Shown: positions 34,744 through 43,611, counted from the stretch's first letter. The stretch is DNA of 64,000 nt from Aeromicrobium sp. PE09-221 (GCF_002174305.1 NZ_MIJB01000006.1:1-64000); one strand, 5' to 3'. Numbers and translations are program-made. The notes: generated by a model not told the origin, from the sequence alone.

Positions 34744-34798
34744 GCGGGCGACCGATGGGATGCGGTGCATGGCGGGGTCTCATCGGGGGGGCGCTGGC

Positions 34799-36187
34799 AT
34801 GAATCCTCAGCATCGCGGGACCTCGTCCGTGCTGGTGACGAATGCCCGGCTCATCACCTGTGCGGAGGATGAGAGCGTCCCAGCCTATGTTGAGTCCGGA
34901 TGGATGCTCGTCACCGAAGGCATGATCGAGGACATCGGTAAGGGCACTCCACCCGCGGCCGGCTCCGTCGACACCTTCGACGCGGCCGGGTGTTATGTGG
35001 CACCGGGCTTCGTCTCCTCGCACAGCCACCTGTTCACCAGCGGACTGCGGGGTCTGGCCGCCGACGAGCCGCTCTACGCGTGGGCGCGGTGCTCGATGGG
35101 CGCCACCGCGCAGGCGACACCCGAGGACATGTACTGGGCCACATTGCATGGGGCCTTCGATTTCCTCAATGCCGGTGTCACCACCGCCTTCGACTTCCAC
35201 GACTCCCGAGAGCCCTGGTCGGACATCGTCGACGGTCGCCGGCAGCGCACCGATCCGGCAGCACTGCGACCGGTCGATCACGTCCTCCGCCAGATCGACG
35301 CCAAGATCGATGCCGGACTGCGGTTCGTCGGCGCCACTCGTCCCGACTCCGATGTCGGGACCTTCGAGGAGATCCGCGAGCGCTTCGCGCAGACCGTCGA
35401 GCACCTGCGCGGCCTAGATCCTCGCTATGCCCTCGGGGCGGCGGTCATGGGCGGCGTCCAATGGGCGGAGAACCTCGACGCTGCACGTCACGAGGCCGCG
35501 CTCATGCACGAGTTCGGCGTCATCAACCAGGCCCACTTCCTGGAGACCCCCGAAGCGATCGAGCACCAGCGCTCCAAGTTCACCTGGTACGAGGAGGCCG
35601 GTGCGCTGGGGCCGGACTTCATCTTCGGGCACTTCGTCCATCCGACTCCCGACATGATCACGCGGGCGGCCGCGGCGGGTTGCGCGATGAGCTGGCAGGC
35701 CACGGCCAACGGGCGGCTCGGATCGGGGATCGCCGATATCCCGGCCCTGGAGGCAACCGGGATGCCGATCGGTCTCGGACTGGACGACCAGGCATGCTCC
35801 GACCTGGCCGACCCATGGCAGAACATGCGCTTCGCGGCCTACAGCGTGCGCGCCGATCGCCGAGACGCCACGGCGATCACGATGCGGAGGGTCCTGCACA
35901 TGCAGACCCTCGGTGCAGCGCGGATCCTTGGCGTGGCCGACCGTGTGGGCTCCCTCGAGCCGGGCAAGTACGGGGACTTCCTGGTGGTCGATCCTTCGGC
36001 CCCCGATATCGGCCCCATCCGGCATCCGGTCGATTCATATGTGCTGGCGTGCGGACTGCGGAACCTCGTCGGCGTCCACGTCGGCGGCGAGCTGGTCGCC
36101 GACGGCCGCCGGGCGCTGGATCCGCTGGCCAGACAGGCCTCGACCGAGATCGCCTCGCGCCTCGAGCGATTCGTCGTCCCGCAGTAA
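34799..36187 (+). CDS. Amidohydrolase, AtzA/TrzN/SsnA-type
   Basis: A 462-residue amidohydrolase of subtype III (deaminases and dechlorinases of N-heterocycles). Metal ligands are SSHSHLFTSGLRG (HxH), the INQAHFLET and FGHFVHP histidines, and GLDDQACSD (Asp). The C-terminus LGVADRVGSLEPGKYGDFLVVD is standard for the family. ATG 34799 follows a G-rich Shine-Dalgarno-like run. The likely reaction is hydrolytic removal of an amino group or other substituent from an N-heterocycle. It ends the cupin-creatininase-hydrolase operon and may act first in the pathway. Confidence 0.87.
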   Translation: MNPQHRGTSSVLVTNARLITCAEDESVPAYVESGWMLVTEGMIEDIGKGTPPAAGSVDTFDAAGCYVAPGFVSSHSHLFTSGLRGLAADEPLYAWARCSMGATAQATPEDMYWATLHGAFDFLNAGVTTAFDFHDSREPWSDIVDGRRQRTDPAALRPVDHVLRQIDAKIDAGLRFVGATRPDSDVGTFEEIRERFAQTVEHLRGLDPRYALGAAVMGGVQWAENLDAARHEAALMHEFGVINQAHFLETPEAIEHQRSKFTWYEEAGALGPDFIFGHFVHPTPDMITRAAAAGCAMSWQATANGRLGSGIADIPALEATGMPIGLGLDDQACSDLADPWQNMRFAAYSVRADRRDATAITMRRVLHMQTLGAARILGVADRVGSLEPGKYGDFLVVDPSAPDIGPIRHPVDSYVLACGLRNLVGVHVGGELVADGRRALDPLARQASTEIASRLERFVVPQ

Positions 36188-36345
36188 CGATCGCCCCCAC
36201 GCCTGTGAGAAAGCCGGTACGCAGCTCAGCCCGGTGCTGAAGGGTGCGATCCTGACAGGATCGGCGAGCGCGATCACCGAACGGCGGTAGGTCTGAAACG
36301 CTGTGAGACCGCTCAGACATCGGTCACGCCGTTAGGCTGAAAACC

Positions 36346-37335
36346 ATGAGCGAAGGACGTCGGGTGGCGCTGTCACTGGGCTCTGGAGGAGCACGCGGCT
36401 ACGCACATATCGGCGTCATCGAGGAGTTGCGCGAGCGCCGCTACGACATCGTCACCATCGCGGGCACCTCGATGGGTGCCCTGGTCGGCGGGCTCACCGC
36501 CGCCGGACGCCTCGATGACTTCTCCGACTGGGCACGCGGATTGCGCCAGCGCGACGTGCTTCGCCTCTTCGATCTGCGGTTGTCCGGCCCCGGAGCCATC
36601 GCCGCAGAACGCCTCTTCGAGCGGATGGCTGAGTTCTTCGACGAGGCCGTCATCGAGGATCTGCCCATCCCGTTCACCGCTGTGGCCACCGATCTCGGTG
36701 CCCGTCGCGAGGTCTGGTTCCAGCAAGGACCACTGCAAGCGGCCGTCCGGGCCTCGATCGCCATCCCTGGACTCTTCTCGCCGGTCATGATCAACGGCCG
36801 TCTCCTCGTCGACGGCGGTCTGACGAACCCGGTACCACTCGAACCCACCACCGCCGTCCCGGCTGATATCACGCTCGCGGTCTCGCTCCTAGCACCCCGG
36901 AACCGCCGCGAACTCACCTCGCCGGTCCACACCTCGTCGGCCCCCGACCGGAGCGTCGCCTGGCGCGAGCGCCTGAGGCGCACCCTGGCAGGCCTGACCG
37001 GGCGGGACTCCGATCCGGCCGACGACGAACAGCCCGAGATCTCCGCAGAAGTGGACACCGACCCCCATCCATCGTCCCTCGCCGACGGGCTGCCCCCCGG
37101 GCTGCGCAAGGTCGATGTCACCGCCCTGTCCTTCGAGACCATCCAGAGCGCCCTGGCTCGCTATCGCATGGCCGGGCTCCCCGCCGACATCCTCATCGAG
37201 ATCCCGGTGGACGCCTGCAAGACCCTCGACTTCCACCGCGCCGAAATGATGATCGACCTCGGGCGTTCGCTAGCCGCCGAGGCGCTCGACCAGTTCGAGG
37301 AGCAGCAGACACTGTCGCACGATGAGTCGACATGA
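36346..37335 (+). CDS. Patatin-like phospholipase, RssA type
   Basis: A 329-residue serine hydrolase with a Ser-Asp dyad. GSGGARGYAHIGVIEEL is the oxyanion segment, GTSMGALVGG (Ser at about 46) the nucleophile elbow, and DGGLTNPVP the Asp motif. A variable linker (residues about 190-250) is rich in charged residues. RssA-like proteins are thought to hydrolyse membrane lipids but physiological roles are unclear. It is a single gene, convergent with the beta-lactamase-like gene through a shared hairpin. Confidence 0.9.
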   Translation: MSEGRRVALSLGSGGARGYAHIGVIEELRERRYDIVTIAGTSMGALVGGLTAAGRLDDFSDWARGLRQRDVLRLFDLRLSGPGAIAAERLFERMAEFFDEAVIEDLPIPFTAVATDLGARREVWFQQGPLQAAVRASIAIPGLFSPVMINGRLLVDGGLTNPVPLEPTTAVPADITLAVSLLAPRNRRELTSPVHTSSAPDRSVAWRERLRRTLAGLTGRDSDPADDEQPEISAEVDTDPHPSSLADGLPPGLRKVDVTALSFETIQSALARYRMAGLPADILIEIPVDACKTLDFHRAEMMIDLGRSLAAEALDQFEEQQTLSHDEST

Positions 37336-37373
37336 TGGTGCCCACCGGCCGAGGACCCGGCGGGCACCATCAT
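37332..37373. terminator. Bidirectional terminator between convergent genes
   Basis: A perfect 12-bp stem, ATGATGGTGCCC (37332-37343) and GGGCACCATCAT (37362-37373), with an 18-nt GC-rich loop. It overlaps the patatin stop and ends 9 bp before the next stop on the other strand, so it can serve both transcripts. Confidence 0.8.
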
Positions 37374-37381
37374 CTCATTTC

Positions 37382-39412
37382 TCACTCCCTGAGCAGCGCA
37401 GATCGCCGGTACCAGGTGAGCAGACCACTACCCGCCAGCACCAGCATCATCGCCAGCGCCACGAGGGTCATCGAGTCCTCGGGCGCGCCGAGGTCCGGCA
37501 GATCCCGGTCACCCGCGACCGGACGATCGGTCTCCCCCCGGTCCACCCCGTCCGGAGTCCCACCCGTGGGCGGCGGCGTCGGCTCCGGCTCCTGCGGGCC
37601 GGTGTCCAGCGCATAGGCGTACACCGCGGCGCCGATCCGCTGGAGATACGGATTGGCCGTGGCCTGTACGTCCCCGCCGAAGCCCTCCACTCCTCGCGAG
37701 AACACCGAGAGCGTCATCTCCTGGCCGGGCACCAGCAGCATGCCCACGTCGTGGCTCACCACATCGTTCTCACCCGTCTTGTGCGCCAGCACCTCCGCGG
37801 GCACCGTCGCGCCGAGCTTGGTCTTCACCTGCTGCGCGAGCATCAGCTCGACGATGTGCTGCGCCGACTCCGCGCTGAGGAACTCCGGCATCTCCTGCTG
37901 GCCCGACGCGATGTCATAGAACAGCACCATCAACTGGTTCATCCCCCGCGGGGTCAGCCACACGTCGCCGTCCGGCGGGACCACGGGGCCGAACATCTTG
38001 CGGCCGAAATGCAGATCGCGCTGCGGGATACCCGAGCCCTGCGTGAGCGTGTTGATCGCCTCGAAGCCCCCCACCACGTCGACCAGCTTGTTCGTCGCCG
38101 TGTTGTCGCTGACCGTCACCATCAGGTCGAGCATCCTGCCGACACTGACGTCCTGCGGGAACGGGTTGTCCTTCAACGTCCCCGATCCGCCGTAACGCTC
38201 ATCCTCCGTGATCGTCACGACATCATCGAGGGACAGCTGTCCTCGCTCCACCTGATGCATCACCGCGGCCGCCAGCGACATCTTGATCGTGCTCGCGGTC
38301 GTGAACCGGTCCTGCGCCCCGAGGAAGAGCTGACGATCCTCGTAATAGCCCGACAGGTCCTCGATCGCCACGCCGATCTCGATGCCCTTCGTCCGCGCCT
38401 CATCGATGATCGGCTGCACCACTGCGGTCAGTTCCGGCCAGTTCTCCGGCGTCGGCTGATGCTCCGGCACCAACCGCTCGCGCGTCGCGTCGTACACGAT
38501 CGACGCCGCGCGCTGCACGTAGACATCGACCTGCGGACGCTGGATCACGGCAGGGTCGAAGGACGTGGTCACCGTCAGCGCCACCTCGCGACCGGGCACC
38601 AGGATCAAGCCCGAGTCGTGTGACACATCGGCCAGCTCACCCGTCTTGTTCGCCAGCACCTCGCGCGGGATCACGGCGCCGAACTTCGTGTCGACCAGCT
38701 GACCCTTCATCAGCGAGATGATGTGCTCGCTCGACTCCGGGCTCAGCACCTCGTGCTCATAGAGCATGCGCACCAGCTCGTTCACCTCGCCGCTGGTGAT
38801 CCAGTTCTCCTGCAGCGGCGGCGAAGCCGGATGGATCATCTTGCGACCCAGCCACAGATGCTCGAACCCCAGGCCCTCGATGTACTCATTGACTCCGTCG
38901 AAGCCGCCCGCCCGGTCGATGAGCACATTGGTCGCCGTGTTGTCCGACACCTGCACCATCAGCTCCATGAGCTCGGCGATGCTGATGTCCAGAGGGAACT
39001 CGCGATCGCGCAGCGTCCCCGAACCGCCCACGATATTGCTGCTGCCGGCCTCGATGGTGACGACCTCATCGAGGCTCAAGCGACCCCGGTCGGCCTCGTC
39101 CATCAACGCCGCCAGCAACGGCAGCTTGATGATGCTCGCGGCCTTCACCGGCTCCTGGCCACCGATCTGAAAGGTCTCACCCGAGAACTCGCCGCCGAGA
39201 TCCGTGACTGTCGCGCTGAGGTCGACCCCTGCCTCGGCGGCCTCGGCCGACAGGTGATCGAGGCTGGCGCTCATGTCGTGCCAGGCCTCGTCGGCGGTCG
39301 ACTGCGCCATCGCCGGCACGGCGGCGATCAACGGAAACGCCACCAGCCCGGCAGCGGCCGCGGCGATGCGAGCGCGGCCCCTCCCGGACCGCACTGGAGA
39401 TGAAGAATGCAT
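37382..39412 (-). CDS. Tandem two-domain beta-lactamase-like surface protein
   Basis: A 676-residue exported protein with two complete serine beta-lactamase-fold domains. Domain 1 (about 45-310) has SIIK at 93-96, SDN at 156-158 and KTG at 256-258. Domain 2 (about 325-605) has STIK at 374-377, SDN at 435-437 and KTG at 545-547. Neither shows a clear class A ExxLN omega-loop motif, so they may be penicillin-binding or other serine hydrolases. An N-terminal signal peptide (residues 1-36) and a Pro-rich spacer, LPDLG, hydrophobic helix and WYRR tail (638-670) indicate a membrane or sortase-type anchor. GAGAGG precedes the ATG. Confidence 0.87.
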   Translation of the reverse strand: MHSSSPVRSGRGRARIAAAAAGLVAFPLIAAVPAMAQSTADEAWHDMSASLDHLSAEAAEAGVDLSATVTDLGGEFSGETFQIGGQEPVKAASIIKLPLLAALMDEADRGRLSLDEVVTIEAGSSNIVGGSGTLRDREFPLDISIAELMELMVQVSDNTATNVLIDRAGGFDGVNEYIEGLGFEHLWLGRKMIHPASPPLQENWITSGEVNELVRMLYEHEVLSPESSEHIISLMKGQLVDTKFGAVIPREVLANKTGELADVSHDSGLILVPGREVALTVTTSFDPAVIQRPQVDVYVQRAASIVYDATRERLVPEHQPTPENWPELTAVVQPIIDEARTKGIEIGVAIEDLSGYYEDRQLFLGAQDRFTTASTIKMSLAAAVMHQVERGQLSLDDVVTITEDERYGGSGTLKDNPFPQDVSVGRMLDLMVTVSDNTATNKLVDVVGGFEAINTLTQGSGIPQRDLHFGRKMFGPVVPPDGDVWLTPRGMNQLMVLFYDIASGQQEMPEFLSAESAQHIVELMLAQQVKTKLGATVPAEVLAHKTGENDVVSHDVGMLLVPGQEMTLSVFSRGVEGFGGDVQATANPYLQRIGAAVYAYALDTGPQEPEPTPPPTGGTPDGVDRGETDRPVAGDRDLPDLGAPEDSMTLVALAMMLVLAGSGLLTWYRRSALLRE

Positions 39413-39420
39413 CGGAACCT

Positions 39421-39462
39421 CTCGTCAGGGGCGCCGCTCCCTCCGCGACGCATCCTGACGAG
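39421..39462 (-). promoter_or_regulatory. Inverted repeat in the beta-lactamase leader
   Basis: CTCGTCAGG (39421-39429) and CCTGACGAG (39454-39462) form a perfect 9-bp inverted repeat with a 24-bp GC-rich loop, just 5' of the ribosome-binding site. It could be an operator or a leader hairpin covering translation start. Confidence 0.45.
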
Positions 39463-39833
39463 GCTATGGACGCCGTGCTTCGTCCCGATGACGACGAGTT
39501 CTCATGCTCGTGACGAGATGCGAGTGTCCTAGAGATTCCTCGTACATCGGTCACCGCGCCTCGGTGGTTTCACGGCTCTCTCCTCGTCGACAAATCGAGG
39601 CCGACGCAGAGGTGCTGGCCGACAGCTCAACCAGACCAACGACGACACCTCGCCGTGCAGCGGGCGCGCGTCATCGTCACGACACCGAGGATCCTCTCCG
39701 CGGCGCGAGCACCGTACGTCGGCTGCGCTACCTCCACGACGCCGCGCCTCGCCCAGCCCCTCACCAACGCCTCGGCGAGGCCCACCGCCAGCGCGAACCG
39801 CTGATATGACCGCAAAGGACCTATCCTGGAGAC
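39463..39833. other. Intergenic region, nothing recognisable
   Basis: About 370 bp between the divergent beta-lactamase-like and superinfection-immunity-like genes. Short open frames occur on both strands but none has a motif or good ribosome-binding site. TATCCT at 39822-39827 before the next ATG could be a -10 for a leaderless message. Confidence 0.45.
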
Positions 39834-40079
39834 ATGAGCCGCGACTTCGTGACCGACCGCCGGGCGCGCCCCATGCAGTTCGTCGTCAGCTGGATCGTCA
39901 CGATCCTGACCGTCGGCTACATGCTGCCGTGGGCCATCGCCGCCACCCGCGGCAAGTCCAATACCGGTGCGATCTTCTGGCTCAACCTGCTGCTCGGCTG
40001 GTCCGTCATCGGATGGGTGATCGCCCTGGTGATGGCCTGCACCTCACATCAGGTGCTCGGGATCAAGAACCCGCGCTGA
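39834..40079 (+). CDS. Superinfection immunity-like membrane protein
   Basis: An 81-residue protein with two hydrophobic segments (about residues 17-37 and 47-68) and the family pattern TVGYMLPWAIAATRGKSN followed by IFWLNLLLGWSVIGWVIALV. This matches the Imm_superinfect family named after the T4 protein that blocks entry of a second phage DNA. Many cellular relatives exist and their role is unproven. It is a lone gene with no phage genes around it. The message may be leaderless, since no strong ribosome-binding site is seen apart from GGAGA close to the ATG. Confidence 0.8.
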   Translation: MSRDFVTDRRARPMQFVVSWIVTILTVGYMLPWAIAATRGKSNTGAIFWLNLLLGWSVIGWVIALVMACTSHQVLGIKNPR

Positions 40080-40235
40080 ACAGGCCCGTCGGCTGAGTCA
40101 CCACGGGCGAGGCTGAGCCGTCGGTCGTGCGGATAGAGATCTACCCACCATCGCCGGGCCGGAACCTGGCGTCACCCCCCGTGACCTACTTCGACCTTAT
40201 GACCGGACTGGTGATCGTTCACCCCGCCGAGGATC

Positions 40236-40255
40236 CCTGACTGCACGCAGTCAGG
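40236..40255 (-). terminator. Hairpin at the end of vapC
   Basis: A perfect 8-bp stem with a 4-nt loop (CCTGACTG, cacg, CAGTCAGG) overlaps the vapC stop codon. Its place and strength suggest a terminator for the vapBC transcript. Confidence 0.55.
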
Positions 40256-40616
40256 AGCGGAGCTGATCGATCCGCCCCGAAGACCCCCAGGCACGATCCG
40301 CCGTGAGAACGCGAGCGTCCCGGCGGTCGCCGAGGGCGAGACAGAGACGATCGCCGAGGGACAGACCCGAGCCGGCTCGCCACAGCCGCGCTGCGTGTTC
40401 GGCGTCGTCGAGGGTGACGGGTTCGACCGTCAACCCGTAACTCTCCAGGAGGCCGCGCGCCAAATCCCAATCGCCGGCACGTGCCATCACCTTCTGCGCC
40501 ACCTCGGACCAGTTCGCCGCCCCGATGACACCCCGCGGCAATTCCTTTTCCACTTCGTCGGCGCCTGCCTCACCCTGGAGAAAGGCCAACAACGCGGAAG
40601 CGTCGAGGACGGTCAT
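40251..40616 (-). CDS. vapC: PIN-domain toxin
   Basis: A 121-residue PIN ribonuclease. Acidic active-site residues are Asp5 (VLDASALLAFLQGE), Glu38 (NWSEVAQK), the Asp of LSLGDRLCLALG and the Asp of VLTADRAW. VapC toxins cleave tRNA or rRNA and stop growth when freed from the antitoxin. The start overlaps the stop of the antitoxin gene as ATGA, the standard order antitoxin then toxin. Confidence 0.92.
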   Translation of the reverse strand: MTVLDASALLAFLQGEAGADEVEKELPRGVIGAANWSEVAQKVMARAGDWDLARGLLESYGLTVEPVTLDDAEHAARLWRAGSGLSLGDRLCLALGDRRDARVLTADRAWGSSGRIDQLRS

Positions 40617-40864
40617 GCCACCCCATCCTCATCTCGCTGGGCCGCCGCTCGACGATCGGCGATCAACTCTTCCACGAGACTCTCTCCGGCGAGTTGATCG
40701 CGCAGGAGCCGTTTCGCCTGATCCCGAGTGGCCAGCACTACTCCGTGTGCCGTCTCGATCAACAGCAGCGGGGTCCCTTGCTCCCACTTCTGACGGGCAC
40801 GCAGATCCGAGGGCACGACCACCCTCCCGCGGTCTCCCATCAAGACAGTGAAGGTGGTACTCAT
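40613..40864 (-). CDS. vapB: AbrB/SpoVT-type antitoxin
   Basis: An 83-residue DNA-binding antitoxin with an N-terminal swapped-hairpin AbrB/MazE fold (FTVLMGDRGRVVVPSDLRARQKWEQGTPL) and a charged C-terminal tail that would wrap the PIN toxin. It should autoregulate the pair from the promoter upstream of 40864. Coupled to vapC by a 4-bp overlap. Confidence 0.88.
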   Translation of the reverse strand: MSTTFTVLMGDRGRVVVPSDLRARQKWEQGTPLLLIETAHGVVLATRDQAKRLLRDQLAGESLVEELIADRRAAAQRDEDGVA

Positions 40865-40981
40865 GCTTCAACGATACCACCGAGCTCGTACCGGTGACAC
40901 TGGCGAGACGCTCACTCCGACAGAGCATGCCGCACTCCATCGTCTACGTACCGCCGGCGGCGTCGTCACCGGCTGACGGCC

Positions 40982-41764
40982 TCAGGTCCGGTACACCTCG
41001 ACACCACGCTCGACGATCTGAGCGATGACCTCCGGGTCGGCGGACTCATCGGTCACCAGCGCGTCGATGGCGTCGATCGAGCAGATCCGCACGAAGGCCG
41101 CCTGCTCACGGACCTTCGACCCGTCAGCGACCACCACCACACGCCGCGCTCGCGCCGCCAGCGCCGCATTGATGCTGGCCTCACCCTCATGGTGAGTCGT
41201 GGCACCGGCCTCGGCCGAGATCGCGTCGACACCGAGGAAGACCAGATCCAGGTTCAGCTGCTCGATCGTCGCCTGGGCGAGCGGGCCGATGAGCTCATAG
41301 GACTGCGCTCGCGCCACGCCACCGACCACCACCAGCTTGATGTGCTGGCGCACCGTCAGCTCGTTGGCGATATTGACAGCATTGGTGACGATAGTGACCT
41401 CACCGCCATCATCATCGACAGCCGGATCGCTGCGACGCGCGATCGCGCGGGCGACCTCGCTCATGGTGGTGCCGCCGTTCATGCCCACCGTCATGCCCCG
41501 GGACACGAGCTCCGAGGCACGAGCGGCGATGCGCTCCTTCTCGGTCGCATGTCGCGCCGACTTGTAACGGATCGGCAGGTCGGCCACACCCGAGGCGACC
41601 GCGCCACCGCGGGTACGCATCAGCAGCTGCTGGGACGCCAGATGATCCAGGTCGCGGCGCGTCGTGGCGGGCGATACGCCCAGCTCGGCGGAGAGCTCCT
41701 CGACGCTCATATGGCCACGGTCGGCCAACAGTTCCAGCATTTCGTTGAGCCGTTCGTAACGCAT
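40982..41764 (-). CDS. DeoR-family regulator
   Basis: A 260-residue repressor: N-terminal DeoR winged helix (MSVEELSAELGVSPATTRRDLDHLA) and a DeoRC sugar-phosphate sensor domain with GMTVGMNGGTTMSEVARAI, LDLVFLGVDAISAEAGATTH and RVVVVADGSK. It is downstream of a SIS gene on the same strand and divergent from the amino-sugar operon. The paired 8-bp repeats at 42643-42660 and 46593-46610 are its most likely targets, with an amino-sugar or ketose phosphate as inducer. Confidence 0.9.
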   Translation of the reverse strand: MRYERLNEMLELLADRGHMSVEELSAELGVSPATTRRDLDHLASQQLLMRTRGGAVASGVADLPIRYKSARHATEKERIAARASELVSRGMTVGMNGGTTMSEVARAIARRSDPAVDDDGGEVTIVTNAVNIANELTVRQHIKLVVVGGVARAQSYELIGPLAQATIEQLNLDLVFLGVDAISAEAGATTHHEGEASINAALAARARRVVVVADGSKVREQAAFVRICSIDAIDALVTDESADPEVIAQIVERGVEVYRT

Positions 41765-41829
41765 GGGTCGCTCCTGCCTATCGCCGCGGGCCTGCCGAAG
41801 ATATCAGGGCGACCCTCCCCGCGGCCCGG

Positions 41830-42576
41830 TCAGAGGTAGAAGATCCGATCCGCATTCGCCGCGAGATGCTCCGCATTCCACTCCTTGCCGCCATCGACAT
41901 TCGCCGCGAGAAAGACCGGTGGCTCGACATCGTGGTCCACCAGGTCGGCGATCGTCTCGGCGACCAACGCGTGCAACAGCGCTGTACTCGTGACACCTGA
42001 CAACGCGCAGAAACGCTGCGGAACACCCGGCAGGGACAGGACCGCGTCACCGGCCGCCACCTTGTTGTCGAGGACGTAGTCGGCGAAGTCCTTCATCTTC
42101 TTGCCCGATACATGGCGAGAGTCCACGGCATCGGTGTACTCCTGCGAGGTCACGGCAATGACGGTGATGCCGCGTTCCGAGGCGAGCTGAGCGATCTCGA
42201 TCGGCACCGCATTGCGCCCCGACACCGAGACCACGATGAGGACGTCACCGGAGGTGAGCGGTGAGTTGTCGAGCAAAGCCTTCGCATAACCCGGCAGTTT
42301 CTCGATATCGCTGCCCAGCGTGGTCGGCCTCGTATCGAGTGCGGCGATGCCGGGGCCGTACAGCGGATTGACCAGCATCAGTCCGCCGGCCCGGTAGACG
42401 ATGTCCTGGACGGGAAGCGACGAGTGCGAGCAGCCGAAGGCGAAGAGCCGGCCGCCCTCGCGCAGTGTCGCGCCGATCGCCCGCGCTGCCTCCGTGATCG
42501 CATCGGTCTCCTCATTGCGCAGCCGCTGGAGCAGCTCGATCGCGGCGTCGACATAGGTGGTCGCGAGGCGGGTCAT
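41830..42576 (-). CDS. SIS-domain protein, UPF0309 type
   Basis: A 248-residue protein with one SIS domain: RLFAFGCSHSSLPVQDIVYRAGGL is the first phosphosugar-binding loop and DVLIVVSVSGRNAVPIEIA the second. The KKMKDFADYVLDNKV and GVTSTALLHALVAET stretches are shared with the UPF0309 family found next to amino-sugar PTS genes. It may act on an N-acetylated sugar phosphate or serve as an etherase-like enzyme. It is transcribed away from the main operon and precedes the DeoR gene by 65 bp. Confidence 0.85.
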   Translation of the reverse strand: MTRLATTYVDAAIELLQRLRNEETDAITEAARAIGATLREGGRLFAFGCSHSSLPVQDIVYRAGGLMLVNPLYGPGIAALDTRPTTLGSDIEKLPGYAKALLDNSPLTSGDVLIVVSVSGRNAVPIEIAQLASERGITVIAVTSQEYTDAVDSRHVSGKKMKDFADYVLDNKVAAGDAVLSLPGVPQRFCALSGVTSTALLHALVAETIADLVDHDVEPPVFLAANVDGGKEWNAEHLAANADRIFYL

Positions 42577-42642
42577 GGGGTCTCCTTCACCGAGCAGGGA
42601 ACTCAGACAACTTTTGCATATATATGAGCATTACGTCAACGA

Positions 42643-42660
42643 TTTGATCATCTTCAATCA
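42643..42660. promoter_or_regulatory. 10-bp-phased direct repeats in the amino-sugar divergent promoter
   Basis: TTTGATCA (42643-42650) and TTCAATCA (42653-42660) are two TTYRATCA elements spaced by exactly one helical turn. They lie in an AT-rich gap with a TATATA-like sequence at 42619-42625. The same two elements recur in swapped order at 46593-46610. Confidence 0.65.
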
Positions 42661-42707
42661 TTCATGGCATGCTCGGATCGCACCTGCCGTGTCACCTAGG
42701 AGGAACC

Positions 42708-43610
42708 ATGACCGTCTCCGCACACCAGACCCACCTTGAAGCGGAGATCACCGCGCAGCCCGGCGACTGGATACGGGCGGCCGCGAGCATCGCGAGCCAT
42801 CGCCCCCTCCTCCCCGCGGACGGCGAGCGCGTCGCCGTCATCGGCTGCGGCACCTCGTTGTACATGGCCGAGGCCTATGCCAGCCTCCGCGAAGAGAGCG
42901 GACACGGGATCACCGACGCCTGGACTCCCACCGAGGCACGACTGGATCGTGCGTACGACCGGGTGCTCGCGATCACCCGGTCCGGCACCACGACCGAGAT
43001 CATCGACCTGCTCTCCAGCATTCGCGGCACCACGGCGGCGACGGTCATCACCGCCACCCCCGGCTCGCCCGTGGTGGATCTCGCCGACGCGATCGTGACT
43101 CCCGAGTTCGACGAGCAGTCGGTCGTCCAAACCCGGTTCGCCACCAGCACCCTCGCCCTCCTCCGTGCCCAACTGGGCCACGACCTCACCCGTGCGGTCG
43201 AGCAGGCTCGCGCCGCCCTGGATGCCGAGCCGCCTCACTGGAGCACGCTGTCAGATGCCGAGCAGTTCACCTTCGTCGGGCGCGGCTGGACCAATGGCCT
43301 GGCGCACGAGGCGGCGCTCAAGCTCCGCGAGGCCGCCCAGCAGTGGACCGAGGCCTACCCGATGATGGAATACCGTCACGGCCCCCTCAGCGTGAGCGCC
43401 CCCGGGCGCGTGGTCTGGGCCTTCGGCGAGCCGGTCGAAGGATTCGCCGAGGATGTAGCCACCACCGGTGCCCACTTCCAGACATCCACCGACGACCCGA
43501 TGGCCGAACTGGTCAAGGTGCACCGCTTGAGCCTGGAGATCGCACTACGCCGAGGCCTGGACCCGGACCACCCGCGCAACCTCAGCCGCTCGGTTGTGCT
43601 CGACTCATGA
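42708..43610 (+). CDS. SIS-domain aminosugar-phosphate deaminase/isomerase, AgaS-like
   Basis: A 300-residue protein with two SIS domains (VAVIGCGTSLYMAEAYASLRE, VLAITRSGTTTEIIDLL, then FTFVGRGWTNGLAHEAALKLREAAQQWTEAYPMMEYRHGPLS). The second half is the GlmS isomerase-like region with the catalytic Glu and the EYRHGP motif. AgaS proteins convert galactosamine-6-phosphate to tagatose-6-phosphate and ammonia. Gene order with NagA, a PfkB kinase and an aldolase supports this role, though glucosamine-type substrates are not excluded. AGGAGG precedes the ATG. Confidence 0.85.
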   Translation: MTVSAHQTHLEAEITAQPGDWIRAAASIASHRPLLPADGERVAVIGCGTSLYMAEAYASLREESGHGITDAWTPTEARLDRAYDRVLAITRSGTTTEIIDLLSSIRGTTAATVITATPGSPVVDLADAIVTPEFDEQSVVQTRFATSTLALLRAQLGHDLTRAVEQARAALDAEPPHWSTLSDAEQFTFVGRGWTNGLAHEAALKLREAAQQWTEAYPMMEYRHGPLSVSAPGRVVWAFGEPVEGFAEDVATTGAHFQTSTDDPMAELVKVHRLSLEIALRRGLDPDHPRNLSRSVVLDS

Positions 43611-43611
43611 C

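Noticed and set aside
37322..38623. 433-codon forward open frame under the beta-lactamase-like gene
   Set aside because: Antisense to conserved SDN/KTG-containing coding sequence; Arg/His-rich composition typical of a shadow frame.
39627..39815. 62-codon reverse open frame before the superinfection-immunity-like gene
   Set aside because: TTG start without ribosome-binding site and no family resemblance.
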